This document shows, in pieces, positions 1 to 8,966 of a stretch of 64,000 nucleotides of DNA; position 1 is the first letter of the stretch, and every line of letters starts with the position of its first letter. The position numbers and the translations under genes were made by a program. The stretch spans positions 2,614,166-2,678,165 of the forward strand of contig NZ_BMHO01000001.1 of NCBI RefSeq assembly GCF_014640975.1. The letters run 5' to 3'. This DNA comes from Microbacterium faecale (lineage in GTDB: Bacteria; Actinomycetota; Actinomycetes; Actinomycetales; Microbacteriaceae). The notes beneath the pieces are model-generated. The model was not told the DNA's origin and made no database searches. It worked only from the letters and a program-made list of their open reading frames with translations.

Positions 1-1270
1 CATGGATCCCGTCCCTATCGTGCTCGGTGTCGAGATAGTTCGATTCGATGACCGGAGGGTTGTCGGGCAGCGATCCGCTGCTGTGCACCGAGCTCTCGGT
101 TGTGGGATGCAGCAGGTAGGCGCTGGCGCTGAATCCGGGGTGCGTCGCAACCTTCAATCCGGACGCTTCCAGATCCATCGACAGCGGATTGAAGATCGCG
201 ATGATATCCGCCGATTCCTTCTCCGGTGCGGTCTTATAGAACGCTCCGATGTCGTAGCCGCCGGTGCCGATCACGCCCTTCCTGCTCCAGAGGAACTTCG
301 CTCCCGTAAGCATTTGGCGCAGTGGCGACGAGAGGCGTTGGTTGTATCCGATGTTCTCGCTGACACTCGCCTGGTAGGCGACTTGGCGCTGCTCGATGGC
401 GTGTTCTCCGACATTCGGGCTGTCGACGACGGTGGGCACGCCGATGCCGTGGAGGATCCGGGGATCGCCGATCCCGGAACGCTCGAGCAGAAGCGGCGTG
501 TCGAGGGCCCCCGCGCACACGATGACTTCCGTCGTCGCCGCGAAGTCGCGCACGACGCCACCGGATCTCGCGCTAACGCCGGTCGCTCGGGTTCCGTCGA
601 ACAGGATCCGACTGACGTGCGTGTTCAGCTCGAGCGACAGGTTCTTTCGCTTCAGCGCCGGCGTCAGAAACGCCCGAGCGGCCGTGAGTCGGAACCCGTT
701 CCGCACGGTGTTCGGGATGTAGCCGACGCGCTCGCCATCGGACGCGTTGATGTCGTCGACCCGCGGCAGTCCATATGCTTCTGCTGCCGCGAAGATGCGC
801 TCGTTGAGTTCATCCTTCGGGCGTGACACGTGCAGATCCAGCGGTCCGCCGCTGCCGCGAACGTCGGTCGCACCCAGCTCATGATTCTCGAAGGATCGGA
901 ATGCCCCGAGCATGTCGTCCCATCCCCAGCCGGGGTTGCCGTCGGCCTCGAGCTGGTTCCAGAAGTGCTCACCGCCGCGCTCATACTGCAATCCGTTGAT
1001 CGCCGTCGAGCCGCCGAGGACGCGTCCGCGCTGCCAGATCTCGATGGCGGCGTCCGGCCCCACGGGCTTCGTCTTGTAGGTGAACGAGTGCCGCGTCCCG
1101 CCGGAGAGAAAATAGAATCCCTTGGGAATCTTGATCACGGGATCCCAATCGTTGCCGCCGCTCTCTAAGACGAGCACCGACACGTTCGGGTCTTCGCTGA
1201 GCCTGCTGGCGACGACGCTTCCTGCGGCCCCAGTCCCGATCACGATGTAGTCGAACTGTTCTTTAGCCAT
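1..1270 (-). CDS. GMC-family FAD oxidoreductase (choline/alcohol dehydrogenase-like), partial
   Basis: A glucose-methanol-choline oxidoreductase is read from an ATG at 1270 and leaves the window before its stop. Residues 9-14 (GTGAAG) form the FAD-binding GxGxxG turn near the N terminus. A GMC signature, GRVLGGSTAING, follows at about residues 82-93, and a second family motif (CAGALDTPLLLERSGIGD) comes in the middle of the chain. Such enzymes oxidise an alcohol using FAD in the cytoplasm; the substrate cannot be told from the sequence. About 423 codons are present of a usual 500-550. No gene lies between it and the downstream-reading response regulator, so it is probably its own transcription unit. 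Confidence 0.85.
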   Translation of the reverse strand, partial: MAKEQFDYIVIGTGAAGSVVASRLSEDPNVSVLVLESGGNDWDPVIKIPKGFYFLSGGTRHSFTYKTKPVGPDAAIEIWQRGRVLGGSTAINGLQYERGGEHFWNQLEADGNPGWGWDDMLGAFRSFENHELGATDVRGSGGPLDLHVSRPKDELNERIFAAAEAYGLPRVDDINASDGERVGYIPNTVRNGFRLTAARAFLTPALKRKNLSLELNTHVSRILFDGTRATGVSARSGGVVRDFAATTEVIVCAGALDTPLLLERSGIGDPRILHGIGVPTVVDSPNVGEHAIEQRQVAYQASVSENIGYNQRLSSPLRQMLTGAKFLWSRKGVIGTGGYDIGAFYKTAPEKESADIIAIFNPLSMDLEASGLKVATHPGFSASAYLLHPTTESSVHSSGSLPDNPPVIESNYLDTEHDRDGIH

Positions 1271-1406
1271 GTCGGCCACCGTACGAGCCGTGGCGGTGGC
1301 CACAAGGGCCTGGAATATCGCCCGGCCCGACGCGTACAATCGCGCGTCGACGTTGCTCGCATCGTGGGATCCGATCGGCAGGGGCGCGACGCGCGTGGTG
1401 CGGCAT

Positions 1407-2039
1407 TCAGTCGACGAGCCGCGCCCGCCAGGCCCACGCCGCGATCTCGACGCGGTTGCGCGCCCCGAGCTTGACGCTGATGTTGCGGGCGTGCGTCTTG
1501 ACCGTCGAGAGGGACACGAACAGGTCGGCGGCGATCTCGTCGTTGGTTCGGCCGCGGGCGATCGCAGCGACGATTTCGAGCTCGCGCGCCGAGAGATCGT
1601 GGTCGATGGCGGCGGGCGCGGATCCCGCCAGTTCACCGAGCAGCCGCACGGTGATCGAGGGCGACACCAGCGCGTCGCCGTCCGCCGCGGCACGGACAGC
1701 TTCGACGAGCAGCCGCGGGCCCGCGTCCTTCAGCAGGAACCCGGAAGCACCGGCCTGCAGCGCGTCGCGCAGGTACTCATCCGTGTCGAAGGTGGTGACC
1801 ACGACCACACGCGGAGCGTCGCGCAACGCCGTGATGATGCGCGTGGCGTCGAGCCCGTTCATCCCCGGCATCCGGATATCCATCAGCACCACGTCCGGCC
1901 TCAGACGTTCCACCGCCGAGACGGCGTCTCCTCCGGACGCAACGGCCCCGAGAATCGAGATATCCCCTTCGGCTTCGCGTACCATCTGGAAGCCAGCGCG
2001 GACCATCTCCTGGTCTTCCGCCAGCACGACGCCAATCAT
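1407..2039 (-). CDS. LuxR/NarL-family response regulator
   Basis: This 210-residue protein has a receiver domain at about residues 1-120, with acidic pocket residues E8/D9, phosphoacceptor D54 in the motif VLMDIRMPGMNG, and the conserved K in FLLKDAG. A GerE-type helix-turn-helix lies at about 149-205 (LSARELEIVAAIARG, then STVKTHARNI). Its ATG overlaps the stop of the upstream histidine kinase as ATGA, so the two are translationally coupled. The pair sits beside a MacB-type ABC exporter read divergently, and by analogy it would control that exporter. The regulator itself looks intact although the exporter does not. Confidence 0.93.
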   Translation of the reverse strand: MIGVVLAEDQEMVRAGFQMVREAEGDISILGAVASGGDAVSAVERLRPDVVLMDIRMPGMNGLDATRIITALRDAPRVVVVTTFDTDEYLRDALQAGASGFLLKDAGPRLLVEAVRAAADGDALVSPSITVRLLGELAGSAPAAIDHDLSARELEIVAAIARGRTNDEIAADLFVSLSTVKTHARNISVKLGARNRVEIAAWAWRARLVD

Positions 2040-3118
2040 GTCGCCTGCTCCAGCGGGAGCGCCGCTCGCACGGTCCAGGAGCCCGGCTCATCCGGCCCGG
2101 CGTGCATCGTCCCGCCGAGCGCTGCGACGCGCTCCGCCATCCCCGTGAGGCCGAATCCGGCAGTTCGCGGATCCGATGCCCTCACACGCACACCATCGTT
2201 CGTCACCACGATCACCAGCTCCGCATCGATCACTCGCACGGATACGTGCGTGGTGCCTTCCGGCGCGTGTCGCCGGACGTTGGTGAGCGCCTCGCGAACC
2301 ACGCGGTACGCCGACTCCGCGACCCCTGGTGGCAGCGGATCCGCGAGGTCATCGAGCTGCAGCGTCGCGCGCTCGCCTTCCGGATCGAAGCGTTTCACGA
2401 GCGCCGGGATGTCGGAGATCTCGTAGGAAACCGTCAGCGGTGCCGCACGATCGGTCTCGTTACGCATCGCCCCGACCATTCGGCGCATCCCCGCGAGAGC
2501 CTCGCTCCCGGCGGATTCGATCGCGGCGAGCCCCTCGGTCGCGCGCGCAGGGTCCGTGCGCGCCACGGCGATCGCTGCCTGCGCCTGGACGACGATCCCC
2601 GTGACCTGATGTGCGACGACGTCGTGGAGTTCGCGTGCGAGTTCCATTCGTTCCGCGCGGCGTGCCTCTTCCACCGCCGATTCCCGCCTCTGCGCCCGGT
2701 AGCGGCCGACGATCCCCGAAGCGAGAGCAGCTCCCCACACGAGGAGGACGAGGAGGATGGCTGCGGCGTCGAACTCGACACGCAGCAGGACGATGCCCGC
2801 GCCGACAGCAAGCGCCGCCGCGCCGACGACGATCGCGCCGCGTGATGAGGCCGCACGGACGCCGGATACGGTGAGGACCACGAGCGCTGCCCCCTCCGTC
2901 AGAGCAAGCGTTGGCGGCGGCAGCCACACGGCCACAACGGAGGCAGCGAGAGACACGGCGAAGCCCGCCGCAACGACGACGCTCGTGCGCGCCATTCTCC
3001 GGACGAACGCGAGAACGGCGACGATGATCGCGACGAACGCGGTCGCGACGGCGCCCACGACGATGTCGTCGTCGGTGATGGCAGAGACGGCACGGGATCC
3101 GATTTCGAAGTCCACCAT
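2036..3118 (-). CDS. Sensor histidine kinase, HisKA_3 type
   Basis: The protein has several hydrophobic N-terminal segments up to about residue 136. A dimerisation/phosphoacceptor motif ARELHDVVAHQV (H165) follows, then an HATPase region with an N box (REALTNVRRHA) and a G box (GFGLTGM). This is the usual partner of NarL-type regulators. The only ATG in frame is at 3118, but it falls inside the first membrane segment. In the same frame the hydrophobic stretch LGAAAEVVVLGALL continues upstream to a stop without any start codon. An ATG at about 3189 lies in another frame and would join this frame if one base were added near 3160. A one-base deletion at the 5-prime end is therefore possible. Confidence 0.85.
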   Translation of the reverse strand: MVDFEIGSRAVSAITDDDIVVGAVATAFVAIIVAVLAFVRRMARTSVVVAAGFAVSLAASVVAVWLPPPTLALTEGAALVVLTVSGVRAASSRGAIVVGAAALAVGAGIVLLRVEFDAAAILLVLLVWGAALASGIVGRYRAQRRESAVEEARRAERMELARELHDVVAHQVTGIVVQAQAAIAVARTDPARATEGLAAIESAGSEALAGMRRMVGAMRNETDRAAPLTVSYEISDIPALVKRFDPEGERATLQLDDLADPLPPGVAESAYRVVREALTNVRRHAPEGTTHVSVRVIDAELVIVVTNDGVRVRASDPRTAGFGLTGMAERVAALGGTMHAGPDEPGSWTVRAALPLEQAT

Positions 3119-3315
3119 GAGCAGCGCGCCGAGGACGACGACTTCCGCGGCGGCTCCGAGCGTCCCGCGGCGTCTGTCCCGTCCGTCATGGGCACAGTCT
3201 ATGAATCACCACTCCTTCCGAACTCGCGGTGCTCCAGAGATCGTCCGAAAGGACGAGCCGGCCCGGCGCGGACCGTTCCTGCGGTCGAAGCGGCGAGCAG
3301 CGCCGCCGCGCGAGC

Positions 3316-4115
3316 ATGATGTTCATGCATTCGCTTCCCGATGACCCACGTTCCGTCGCCACAGACACCTCGACGCAATTCGCCGCCCGCGCTCTGGACG
3401 TCGTGCGCGAGTATGGCACGGGCGAGAACCGAGTCCGCGCTCTGGACGGCCTCAGCATCGACCTTCCCGCCCGACGGTTCACGGCGGTCATGGGCGCGTC
3501 CGGCTCCGGCAAGTCGACGTTCCTGCACTGTCTGGCCGGACTCGACCAGGCGACGTCCGGGCAGGTCCTGCTCGGAGACACCGATCTCGGCAGGCTCGAC
3601 GACACGACGCTCACGGCGACGCGACGAGACAGGATCGGATTCGTCTTCCAAGACGGTAACCTCCTCCCCCACCTCACCGCCGGTGAGAACGTCGATCTCG
3701 CCGCATCGCTCGCGGGCCGACGAGCCGACCGTGCGTGGCGTTCCGAGCTCGTCGACCGACTCGGCATCGCCGACCGGCTCCGCCACCTTCCGGCCGAGCT
3801 CTCGGGCGGTCAGCGGCAACGCGTCGCCGTTGCCCGCGCGCTCCTCACCCGCCCCGATCTCATCGTCGCGGACGAGCCGACAGGTGCGCTCGACAGCGAA
3901 TCGGGCAGCGCTCTCCTGCGCCTCCTGAGGGCGTGCGTGGATGAGTTCGGACAGACCGTCGTCATGGTCACGCACGATCCGGCGGCCGCTGCCGTCGCAG
4001 ACGAGGTCGTGTTCATGAAGGACGGAAGAGCAGCGGGCAATCTCCACAGACCCACGCGCGAGAGCGTGCTGGCGCGCGTCGGTGCCCTCGCGGCGCGTCA
4101 GGGGTGGCCGCATGA
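3316..4115 (+). CDS. ABC exporter ATP-binding protein (MacB/LolD type), frameshifted C terminus
   Basis: The ATPase has a Walker A motif GASGSGKST at residues 60-68, a Q-loop FQDGNL, the signature LSGGQRQRVAVARAL, Walker B LIVADEPTGALDSE and the H-loop VTHD, all typical of FtsX/MacB-type exporters. Starts at 3316, 3319 and 3325 are in frame, and no strong ribosome site picks one. As written the frame runs on to 4686 through an arginine-rich nonsense tail that overlaps the permease. If the run of four G at 4101-4104 had five, the protein would end at a TGA overlapping the permease ATG (4112) as ATGA, giving about 266 residues. I infer a one-base deletion; sequencing error is the alternative. 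Confidence 0.8.
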
Positions 4116-4654
4116 TCCTCGCCAGGATCGCCGCACGCAGCGTTCGACGCCGCCCCGGTCAGGCGCTGCTGATCGGCATCGCCGTCGTGATTGCGACCGC
4201 ATTCGCCGCGACGGCCCTCACCCTCGCCCTCAACGCGCGCGTCGCGCTCGTCGGCTTCGGAATGAGCACACCGGAGACAGTCGATGCTGTCGTGATCCCG
4301 CCCCGCGATCTCGATGGGGCACAGGTCCGCGACACCGCGGACGACATCCGTGCTCTCCCCGACGCGGGCGAGGTCGTCGTCGAATACCTGGGAGACATCG
4401 AGGTCGAGGCTCACGGCACCACCGCCACGTGGAAACTCACCAGCGATCCGGGATCCGGACCGCTGAGCGCCGTGTCGGAGATCACCGCCGGTTCCGCGCC
4501 CGGGGCCGGGGAACTCTTCGTTGGACCGCGGACGGCGGCGCGATCGGGCGTGGCCGTCGGCGATGTGCTCGCGGTCGGGGCGCTCACACTCACCGTGGGC
4601 GGCATCGGCCCGATCAACGAGTTCGGGCAGGACGTCGCCCTCAGCAAGGAATGA
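4112..4654 (+). pseudogene. FtsX/MacB-type ABC permease, N-terminal fragment
   Basis: Translation from ATG 4112 gives MILARIAARSVRRRP, the first membrane helix (LLIGIAVVIATAFAATALTL) and about 130 residues of an extracellular MacB-like domain. It then stops right after DVALSKE. The family has several further membrane helices that are missing here. They are found 9.2 kb downstream at 13839-15437 on the same strand. The last codons (from about 4643) belong to a repeat that recurs at about 7126, so the true permease sequence probably ends near 4642. Together with the adjacent ATPase and two-component genes this is a destroyed exporter. Confidence 0.85.
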
Positions 4655-4676
4655 AAAGTACACCCCGGTTTGACCA
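4641..4676 (+). repeat. Island repeat, partial copy C
   Basis: The stretch from 4643, containing AGCAAGGAATG and AAAGTACACCCCGG, recurs at about 7126-7157 with only two differences over about 31 bases. This copy marks the left border of the insertion in the permease gene. It corresponds to the right-hand end of the fuller copy at 7034-7159. Confidence 0.7.
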
Positions 4677-4714
4677 CTCAGCCTAGCCGCCCGGTTCAAG
4701 GAGCGGCTCAACTA

Positions 4715-5419
4715 TTACCTATGGGTGGTCTTCATGTCGCGTATCTCTTCAGTAGTCGTCATAGACACGGCCGGGGGTAACCAGAACATCGCAAGGTATC
4801 GCTCGAGCGCGCGGGTGTCTCCTTCGATCTCTAGTTCTTGCGCCTCGATCGCCTCAGTGAGGTCACGTCCGCCGTAAAGCACCGATGCGAGCACGACTGG
4901 ATCCGTATTCACCGTAGCGTCAGGTTCAGTGGCATCTCCTGGCTCGATCGAAAATTGACCATCATCAACTTTTGCCCAGAATCGCTGGTCACCGAGCTTC
5001 AACACGATACTCAATCGTTCGCCTGCTGCGGCTTCTGGTTGGAACATCGTACGTTGCGAGAGCACTGCCGACGTCACGCTCAGTCCGTGTTTCCGATCGA
5101 AGAACGGGGAGCTTGCCGCCCAGCGTCCTAGCTCGATAATCATTGGCTCCAGTGCAGCGCCCCACTCGGTCAGCTCGTATACCCACGCGTCTGCCGGGGG
5201 TGCCAACCTCCGTCGCTGCAGCACACCGGCCGATTCCAGCTCTGTCAAACGTTGGGAAAGCACGTTCGGGCTGATACCCGGCAAATCATCCCGAAGTCGG
5301 GAGAAGCGCTTGGGCCCAAGGAGAAGCTCGCGCACCACCAGCAATGCCCACCGTTCACCCACGATGTTGAGACCTTGGGCCATCCCGCAGGAGTCCTCGT
5401 ACTGCCGTCGCGTCGCCAT
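4715..5419 (-). CDS. HxlR-family transcriptional regulator with C-terminal SCP2-like domain
   Basis: The N-terminal 110 residues form an HxlR winged helix with the hallmark stretch GERWALLVVRELLLGPKRFSRLRDDLPGIS split over helices 2-3, followed by LSQRLTELESAGVL. The remaining 110 residues resemble the sterol-carrier-like domain found in many actinobacterial HxlR proteins. The ATG at 5419 (MATRRQYED) is preferred over an upstream one because the family starts close to the Cys of DSCGMAQ. The gene is divergent from a dihydrofolate-reductase-like gene at 5528. An inverted repeat between them (5442-5473) could be its operator. Confidence 0.88.
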   Translation of the reverse strand: MATRRQYEDSCGMAQGLNIVGERWALLVVRELLLGPKRFSRLRDDLPGISPNVLSQRLTELESAGVLQRRRLAPPADAWVYELTEWGAALEPMIIELGRWAASSPFFDRKHGLSVTSAVLSQRTMFQPEAAAGERLSIVLKLGDQRFWAKVDDGQFSIEPGDATEPDATVNTDPVVLASVLYGGRDLTEAIEAQELEIEGDTRALERYLAMFWLPPAVSMTTTEEIRDMKTTHR

Positions 5420-5441
5420 ACACTCATAATACGACAGCAAT

Positions 5442-5473
5442 CCTAAAAACAATCTATTTGGTTGTTATTTAGG
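5442..5473. promoter_or_regulatory. Imperfect inverted repeat between hxlR-like and reductase genes, candidate operator
   Basis: The arms CCTAAAAACAA (5442-5452) and TTGTTATTTAGG (5462-5473) are inverted repeats with one extra base, separated by nine bases. They lie in the only divergent promoter space of this regulator. Assignment to HxlR is inference. Confidence 0.5.
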
Positions 5474-5527
5474 ACTACTGGATGTTAGTGTCGTTCTACC
5501 TTTCGGTACAGCATGAGGAGGCCCAGC

Positions 5528-6100
5528 GTGAATGGTGCGACAGCACAGCAAGTTCGGCACGATAGTGCGCGAGGCATCGTTCTCTTGCACGCATCCGTTT
5601 CTTTGGATGGGTTCATCGCCGGACCGGAGCATGAACAGGAATGGATCTTTGAGCTGTCCGAACCTAGCCCTGCCATGGACGAGGTGATGGAGACAACAGG
5701 GGCGTTCCTCGGCGGCCGTCACACTTACGATGTTGGCGTTCGTGATGATCGACCGGCGTTCGAGGGCGCCTGGAGCGGCCCCCAGTTCGTGCTCACCCAC
5801 AATCCCCCGGCGGACGCACCGACATCGATCACGTTCCTCAACACCGACATCATCGATGCCGTCGCCCAGGCACTCGCGGCAGCCGATGGAAAGAATCTGG
5901 CTATTACCGGAGCGAACGTCGCCCGACAGTGCCTGGAGGCAGGCCTCATCGACGAGATTTTCGTGCATGTCCTCCCGGTGCTGCTCGGCGACGGGGTGCG
6001 TCTTTTCGAACAGCGAAGCAACGGTCGCATCAACATCGAGCAGATCAGCAGCACGCCTCGCGGACGCACAACTGAGCTGCGATACCGAGTGAACAACTAA
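5528..6100 (+). CDS. Dihydrofolate reductase-family protein (RibD C-terminal domain)
   Basis: About 190 residues carry the family opening LLHASVSLDGFIAGP, a middle GAFLGGRHTYDVG and a C-terminal LPVLLGDGVRLFE, as in YyaP/RibD-like reductases. These bind NADPH, and most members have no known substrate. The GTG at 5528 is chosen because GAGGAG ends seven bases before it; an ATG at 5513 is in frame but poorly placed. It is the first gene of a rightward series with the VOC and YCII-like genes and probably answers to the divergent HxlR regulator. Confidence 0.82.
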   Translation: MNGATAQQVRHDSARGIVLLHASVSLDGFIAGPEHEQEWIFELSEPSPAMDEVMETTGAFLGGRHTYDVGVRDDRPAFEGAWSGPQFVLTHNPPADAPTSITFLNTDIIDAVAQALAAADGKNLAITGANVARQCLEAGLIDEIFVHVLPVLLGDGVRLFEQRSNGRINIEQISSTPRGRTTELRYRVNN

Positions 6101-6160
6101 CCCTGGCGGCCAAGTCCTCCGCAAGATCTTTTACCACGTAACGCGCGGACAGGATCCAAA

Positions 6161-6574
6161 ATGACAAGCAGTACTGCCACAATCACTCTCAGCCTCCCCA
6201 TCACTGACCGCGCCCGGGCAATGGCGTTCTACCGTGATGCCTTCGCCTTCCACCTCGTCGGCACTCTCGAGGAGGACGGCATACCCGAACCATTGCAGTT
6301 TCGTCTTGATAGCCAGACGCTACTCGCGCTTATTCCTGCCGATGGTCTTGGCTGGGTCCTCGGCGATCGACCACTCGCCCCACCCGGGGTCAGCGAATGC
6401 CTACTGGGCATGACACTCGCCACCGAAGCCGAGGTAAACAACCTCGTCGAGCGTGTCCGACACGCAGGCAGTGACGTGATCACCGCACCGAGAACCGAGT
6501 TCTGGGGTTACACGGCACTCTGCCTCGACCCCGACGGTCACGCCTGGCAACTCACAGCTTCCCCCACAACGTGA
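6161..6574 (+). CDS. VOC (glyoxalase/bleomycin resistance-type) protein
   Basis: The 137-residue protein shows the beta-alpha-beta-beta-beta pattern of the vicinal oxygen chelate superfamily. It begins TITLSLPITDRARAMAFYRDAF and ends with the paired strand TEFWGYTALCLDPDGHAWQL, where the usual metal-binding Glu is not obvious. It may be a binding protein or an isomerase-like enzyme; the ligand cannot be predicted. It lies 60 bases after the reductase gene, in the same direction. Confidence 0.8.
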   Translation: MTSSTATITLSLPITDRARAMAFYRDAFAFHLVGTLEEDGIPEPLQFRLDSQTLLALIPADGLGWVLGDRPLAPPGVSECLLGMTLATEAEVNNLVERVRHAGSDVITAPRTEFWGYTALCLDPDGHAWQLTASPTT

Positions 6575-6661
6575 CGACGACGACCCGCGATCATCCGCAA
6601 CTCCACCACCTTCGGAGCGCAAGTTTGACTCGAACCTAAAGACACAGAAAGGCGGCCGAAT

Positions 6662-6988
6662 ATGCCAACCTTCATCACCATCGGATACGGGGATCAAGCC
6701 GGGTACGACAGAACGGACCCAACAGTTCGAGACCGAGCACATGCACACGACAAACAGCTAGCCAAAGACGGAGCACGAATCGGGCGCGCAGGGCAGTCAG
6801 TACAGGCCCGAAACCCTGAAGGGCGAGGTGTTCAACGAGAATATGGCACCTTCATGAGCTCCGAGTTGCCGGTCGCAGGCTTCATGCTCATCGAGGCAAA
6901 CAACCTCGATCACGCCATTGAGCTGGTCGCAGACACTCCCTGTGCGATCGCGTACGGCGTCGTGGAGGTCTGGCAACTCAAGGATTAG
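6662..6988 (+). CDS. YCII-related small protein
   Basis: This 108-residue protein begins MPTFITIGYGDQAGYDRT and ends with AIELVADTPCAIAYGVVEVWQL. That is the dimeric alpha/beta barrel pattern of YCII-related proteins, in which the end of the chain completes the sheet. An AAAGG sequence lies 10-15 bases before the ATG. The middle is unusually polar, and the usual family His-Asp pair is only partly visible (HAHDKQLAKDG). It closes the first cassette of the island, just before a full copy of the island repeat. Confidence 0.65.
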   Translation: MPTFITIGYGDQAGYDRTDPTVRDRAHAHDKQLAKDGARIGRAGQSVQARNPEGRGVQREYGTFMSSELPVAGFMLIEANNLDHAIELVADTPCAIAYGVVEVWQLKD

Positions 6989-7033
6989 CCCAGCCTTGTT
7001 ACCCACTGAAAGATCCTCAACCAGCGAGACGAC

Positions 7034-7159
7034 GGGTGGGGTCTTGCAGACCCCTCGGTGCCGTTGACCCAGAGCTACACGGAAGCAGGCTCGCTTTACG
7101 GGTGCAATAGTGATCTCGTGTGCTTCAGCAAGGAATGGAAAGTACACCCCGGCTTAGGT
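7034..7159 (+). repeat. Island repeat, fullest copy A
   Basis: This 125-base non-coding stretch starts with a perfect seven-base hairpin (GGGGTCT, loop TGC, AGACCCC). It contains the block CTACACGGAAGCAGG followed by TTTACGGGTGCAA, and ends with AGCAAGGAATGGAAAGTACA. The hairpin and the TACACGGAA/TTTACGGGTGCAA block recur at 8962-9065, and the end recurs at 4641-4676. I do not recognise it as the end of a known element. Confidence 0.7.
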
Positions 7160-7322
7160 CACGATTCTATCCAACGCGAACGTGCGAGGAAGTTTGCTCT
7201 GGCTCGACCGCTGGGCCGCGCAACGCAGCCCAGCCTCCTAAGTTCCGGTTCCCTCTTTAGTGGAACGGAAAGCACATATGATTTCTGTCGACGCTAGTAT
7301 TACTATCAACGATAGGAGGGAG

Positions 7323-7694
7323 ATGGAAACCATGGGACTCGTGATTGCCGCACTTGCAGGACTCGCGATCGCCGCTATTGGCGTTCTTTACCTTGTACGG
7401 CCACGCATGATGGCAACAGTTTTCGGGCTGCCCGCACTGCCGCACGAGGACGCGACACCGTGGCTCCGCCTCAAAGGCATCCGCGACCTCACAACCGGCG
7501 TCGTAGCTGGCGTCCTCCTTCTACTGGCGCCTCCGACCGTGATTGGATGGATCCTGCTCGCCTTCGCAATCATCCCAGTCGGGGACGCGGCGATCGTGCT
7601 GGCCGCACGCGGCGACACCAAGGCCGCATGGGGTATACACGGAACGACAGCAGCGATCATGACCGTCGGCGCAATCCTTCTGATCAACGCATGA
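7323..7694 (+). CDS. DUF4267-type small membrane protein
   Basis: This 123-residue protein has four predicted membrane helices (about 5-24, 45-65, 70-90 and 100-122) and the motif LRLKGIRDLTTG typical of DUF4267 proteins. The start at 7323 is set by AGGAGGGAG immediately upstream; an ATG at 7260 is in frame but has no ribosome site. Its stop overlaps the ATG of the following TetR gene by four bases, so the two are co-translated. The function of the family is unknown. Confidence 0.8.
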   Translation: METMGLVIAALAGLAIAAIGVLYLVRPRMMATVFGLPALPHEDATPWLRLKGIRDLTTGVVAGVLLLLAPPTVIGWILLAFAIIPVGDAAIVLAARGDTKAAWGIHGTTAAIMTVGAILLINA

Positions 7695-8278
7695 CTTCGC
7701 CCGAACGGAGCGCCAGTGGCAAGCAGCGCCGCTTCCTCGCGCGCCGCCGCCAGATCCTCGACACCGCCCTCCAGATTGCCGAAGAGGAGAGCTGGCATGC
7801 CGTCACCACCCGACGCCTAGCCGACGCGATCGACTACAGTCAGCCAGTCATCTATCAGCACTTCAAGAACCGCGACGAGTTGATCCGCACCATCGCCATC
7901 GAGGGATTCGTCACCCTAACTCACCGCATCAACTCGGTCTCACAGTCGGCGAGCGCCACCCCGCTGGAGGATCTGGCCCGGGCGTACATCGACTTTGGCA
8001 CAGCACACCCCCGCCTCTACGAGGCAATGTTCACCCACCCCACCGAGCTGCCGTTCGCCCAGCCCCAGACTCCGCCAGAGCTGCAGAAAGCTTTCGACGC
8101 ACTGGCAAGCGTGATCGCTCGCGAGGCTCCAGGCGTGGCCGAAGCCAGCGCCGAACTGTTCTGGGCATGCAGCCACGGCCTCGTAACGCTGCTTGACGCC
8201 GGACGCATCCCTCCGGACAGGCTAGACCACCACATTCACCGTGTCGCTGAGATCGTACGCCTCGACAGTTCGTCGTAA
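7691..8278 (+). CDS. TetR/AcrR-family transcriptional regulator
   Basis: The 195-residue protein has an N-terminal helix-turn-helix (RRRQILDTALQIAEEE, then RRLADAIDYSQPVIYQHFKNRDEL) and a C-terminal ligand domain of the TetR_C_33/WHG type, with the stretch HPRLYEAMFTHP. It overlaps the DUF4267 gene by four bases. It is most likely a local repressor of that operon. No inducer can be inferred. Confidence 0.9.
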   Translation: MTSPERSASGKQRRFLARRRQILDTALQIAEEESWHAVTTRRLADAIDYSQPVIYQHFKNRDELIRTIAIEGFVTLTHRINSVSQSASATPLEDLARAYIDFGTAHPRLYEAMFTHPTELPFAQPQTPPELQKAFDALASVIAREAPGVAEASAELFWACSHGLVTLLDAGRIPPDRLDHHIHRVAEIVRLDSSS

Positions 8279-8395
8279 GAAGCACCGTGACCGTCCGAAC
8301 TGCGCGGCCGGGTGTAGTGGAACGCCCCGTTCGTCGCGCACTCGACCCGTCACCTCACCGAGGCCCGACCCCTATAGCTGCACGCCCTGAGACGG

Positions 8396-8966
8396 TCACC
8401 TCTCACACACCCCATATTTGAGATGCATGACCGCCGGCCCCTCAGCAACCCGAATAAGTTCCATTGCGACGGGCCCGTCACCGAGGTTCGAGAACAGTCG
8501 GCGTCCCCTGCCGAGGAACCCCGGAACGAGGTGCAGCTGCAGCTCGTGCAACGCTACCGAGCGCAGTCCCTGCCGGATTGCGCCGCCCCCGTGCAGCCCG
8601 ACGGCTTTCCCGTTCGCCTCCGGCACGGCGCGCGCAAGCGCAGCGCCCATGCGGTCGACGAACTGAAAGGCGGTTCCCTCGCGCACGTCATCCTCGCGCA
8701 GGCGGCTCGTCATCACGAAGATGGGCATCTCGAACGGCGGGTGCTCGCCCCACAGGGCCTCGGCGTGGTCGTAGCTGTCACGACCCATGATCATCGCGCC
8801 GGTGCGCTCGAATTCGGGGGCCAGGACCTCGTCGACTGTGAGCTGCGCCCGATCCGCGACGTCTTGCGCGAACCATTCATGTAGTCGCTCGCCGCCGCGC
8901 CCCATCGGGAGCTCGGGGCTTGCGTCTACACCTGTGTAGAAGCCATCCAGCGAGATGCTGAGGCGG
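8396..8966 (-). pseudogene. Dihydrofolate reductase-family protein, 5-prime truncated
   Basis: The frame encodes a RibD/YyaP-like reductase with TGAMIMGRDSYDH, GGGAIRQGL and LVPGFLGRGRRLF. The first ATG (8905) lies after the conserved N-terminal strand. That strand is still readable upstream in the same frame as RLSISLDGFYTGVDASPELP but has no start codon, because at about 8966 the sequence becomes the island repeat copy B. Translation from 8905 would give 169 residues lacking the NADPH-binding first strand. The gene was therefore cut by the repeat or by an event at its edge. Confidence 0.7.

Noticed and set aside
2-826. Long plus-strand frame over the left edge
   Set aside because: It is the complement of the GMC oxidoreductase, which has clear FAD and family motifs on the minus strand.
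4116-4686. Continuation of the ATPase frame to a 456-residue protein
   Set aside because: The extra part is Arg-rich, has no domain and overlaps the permease reading; it is a consequence of the missing stop.
7034-7060. Hairpin of the island repeat as a simple transcription terminator
   Set aside because: It has no T-run and is followed by conserved sequence that recurs elsewhere, so a repeat element is the better description.
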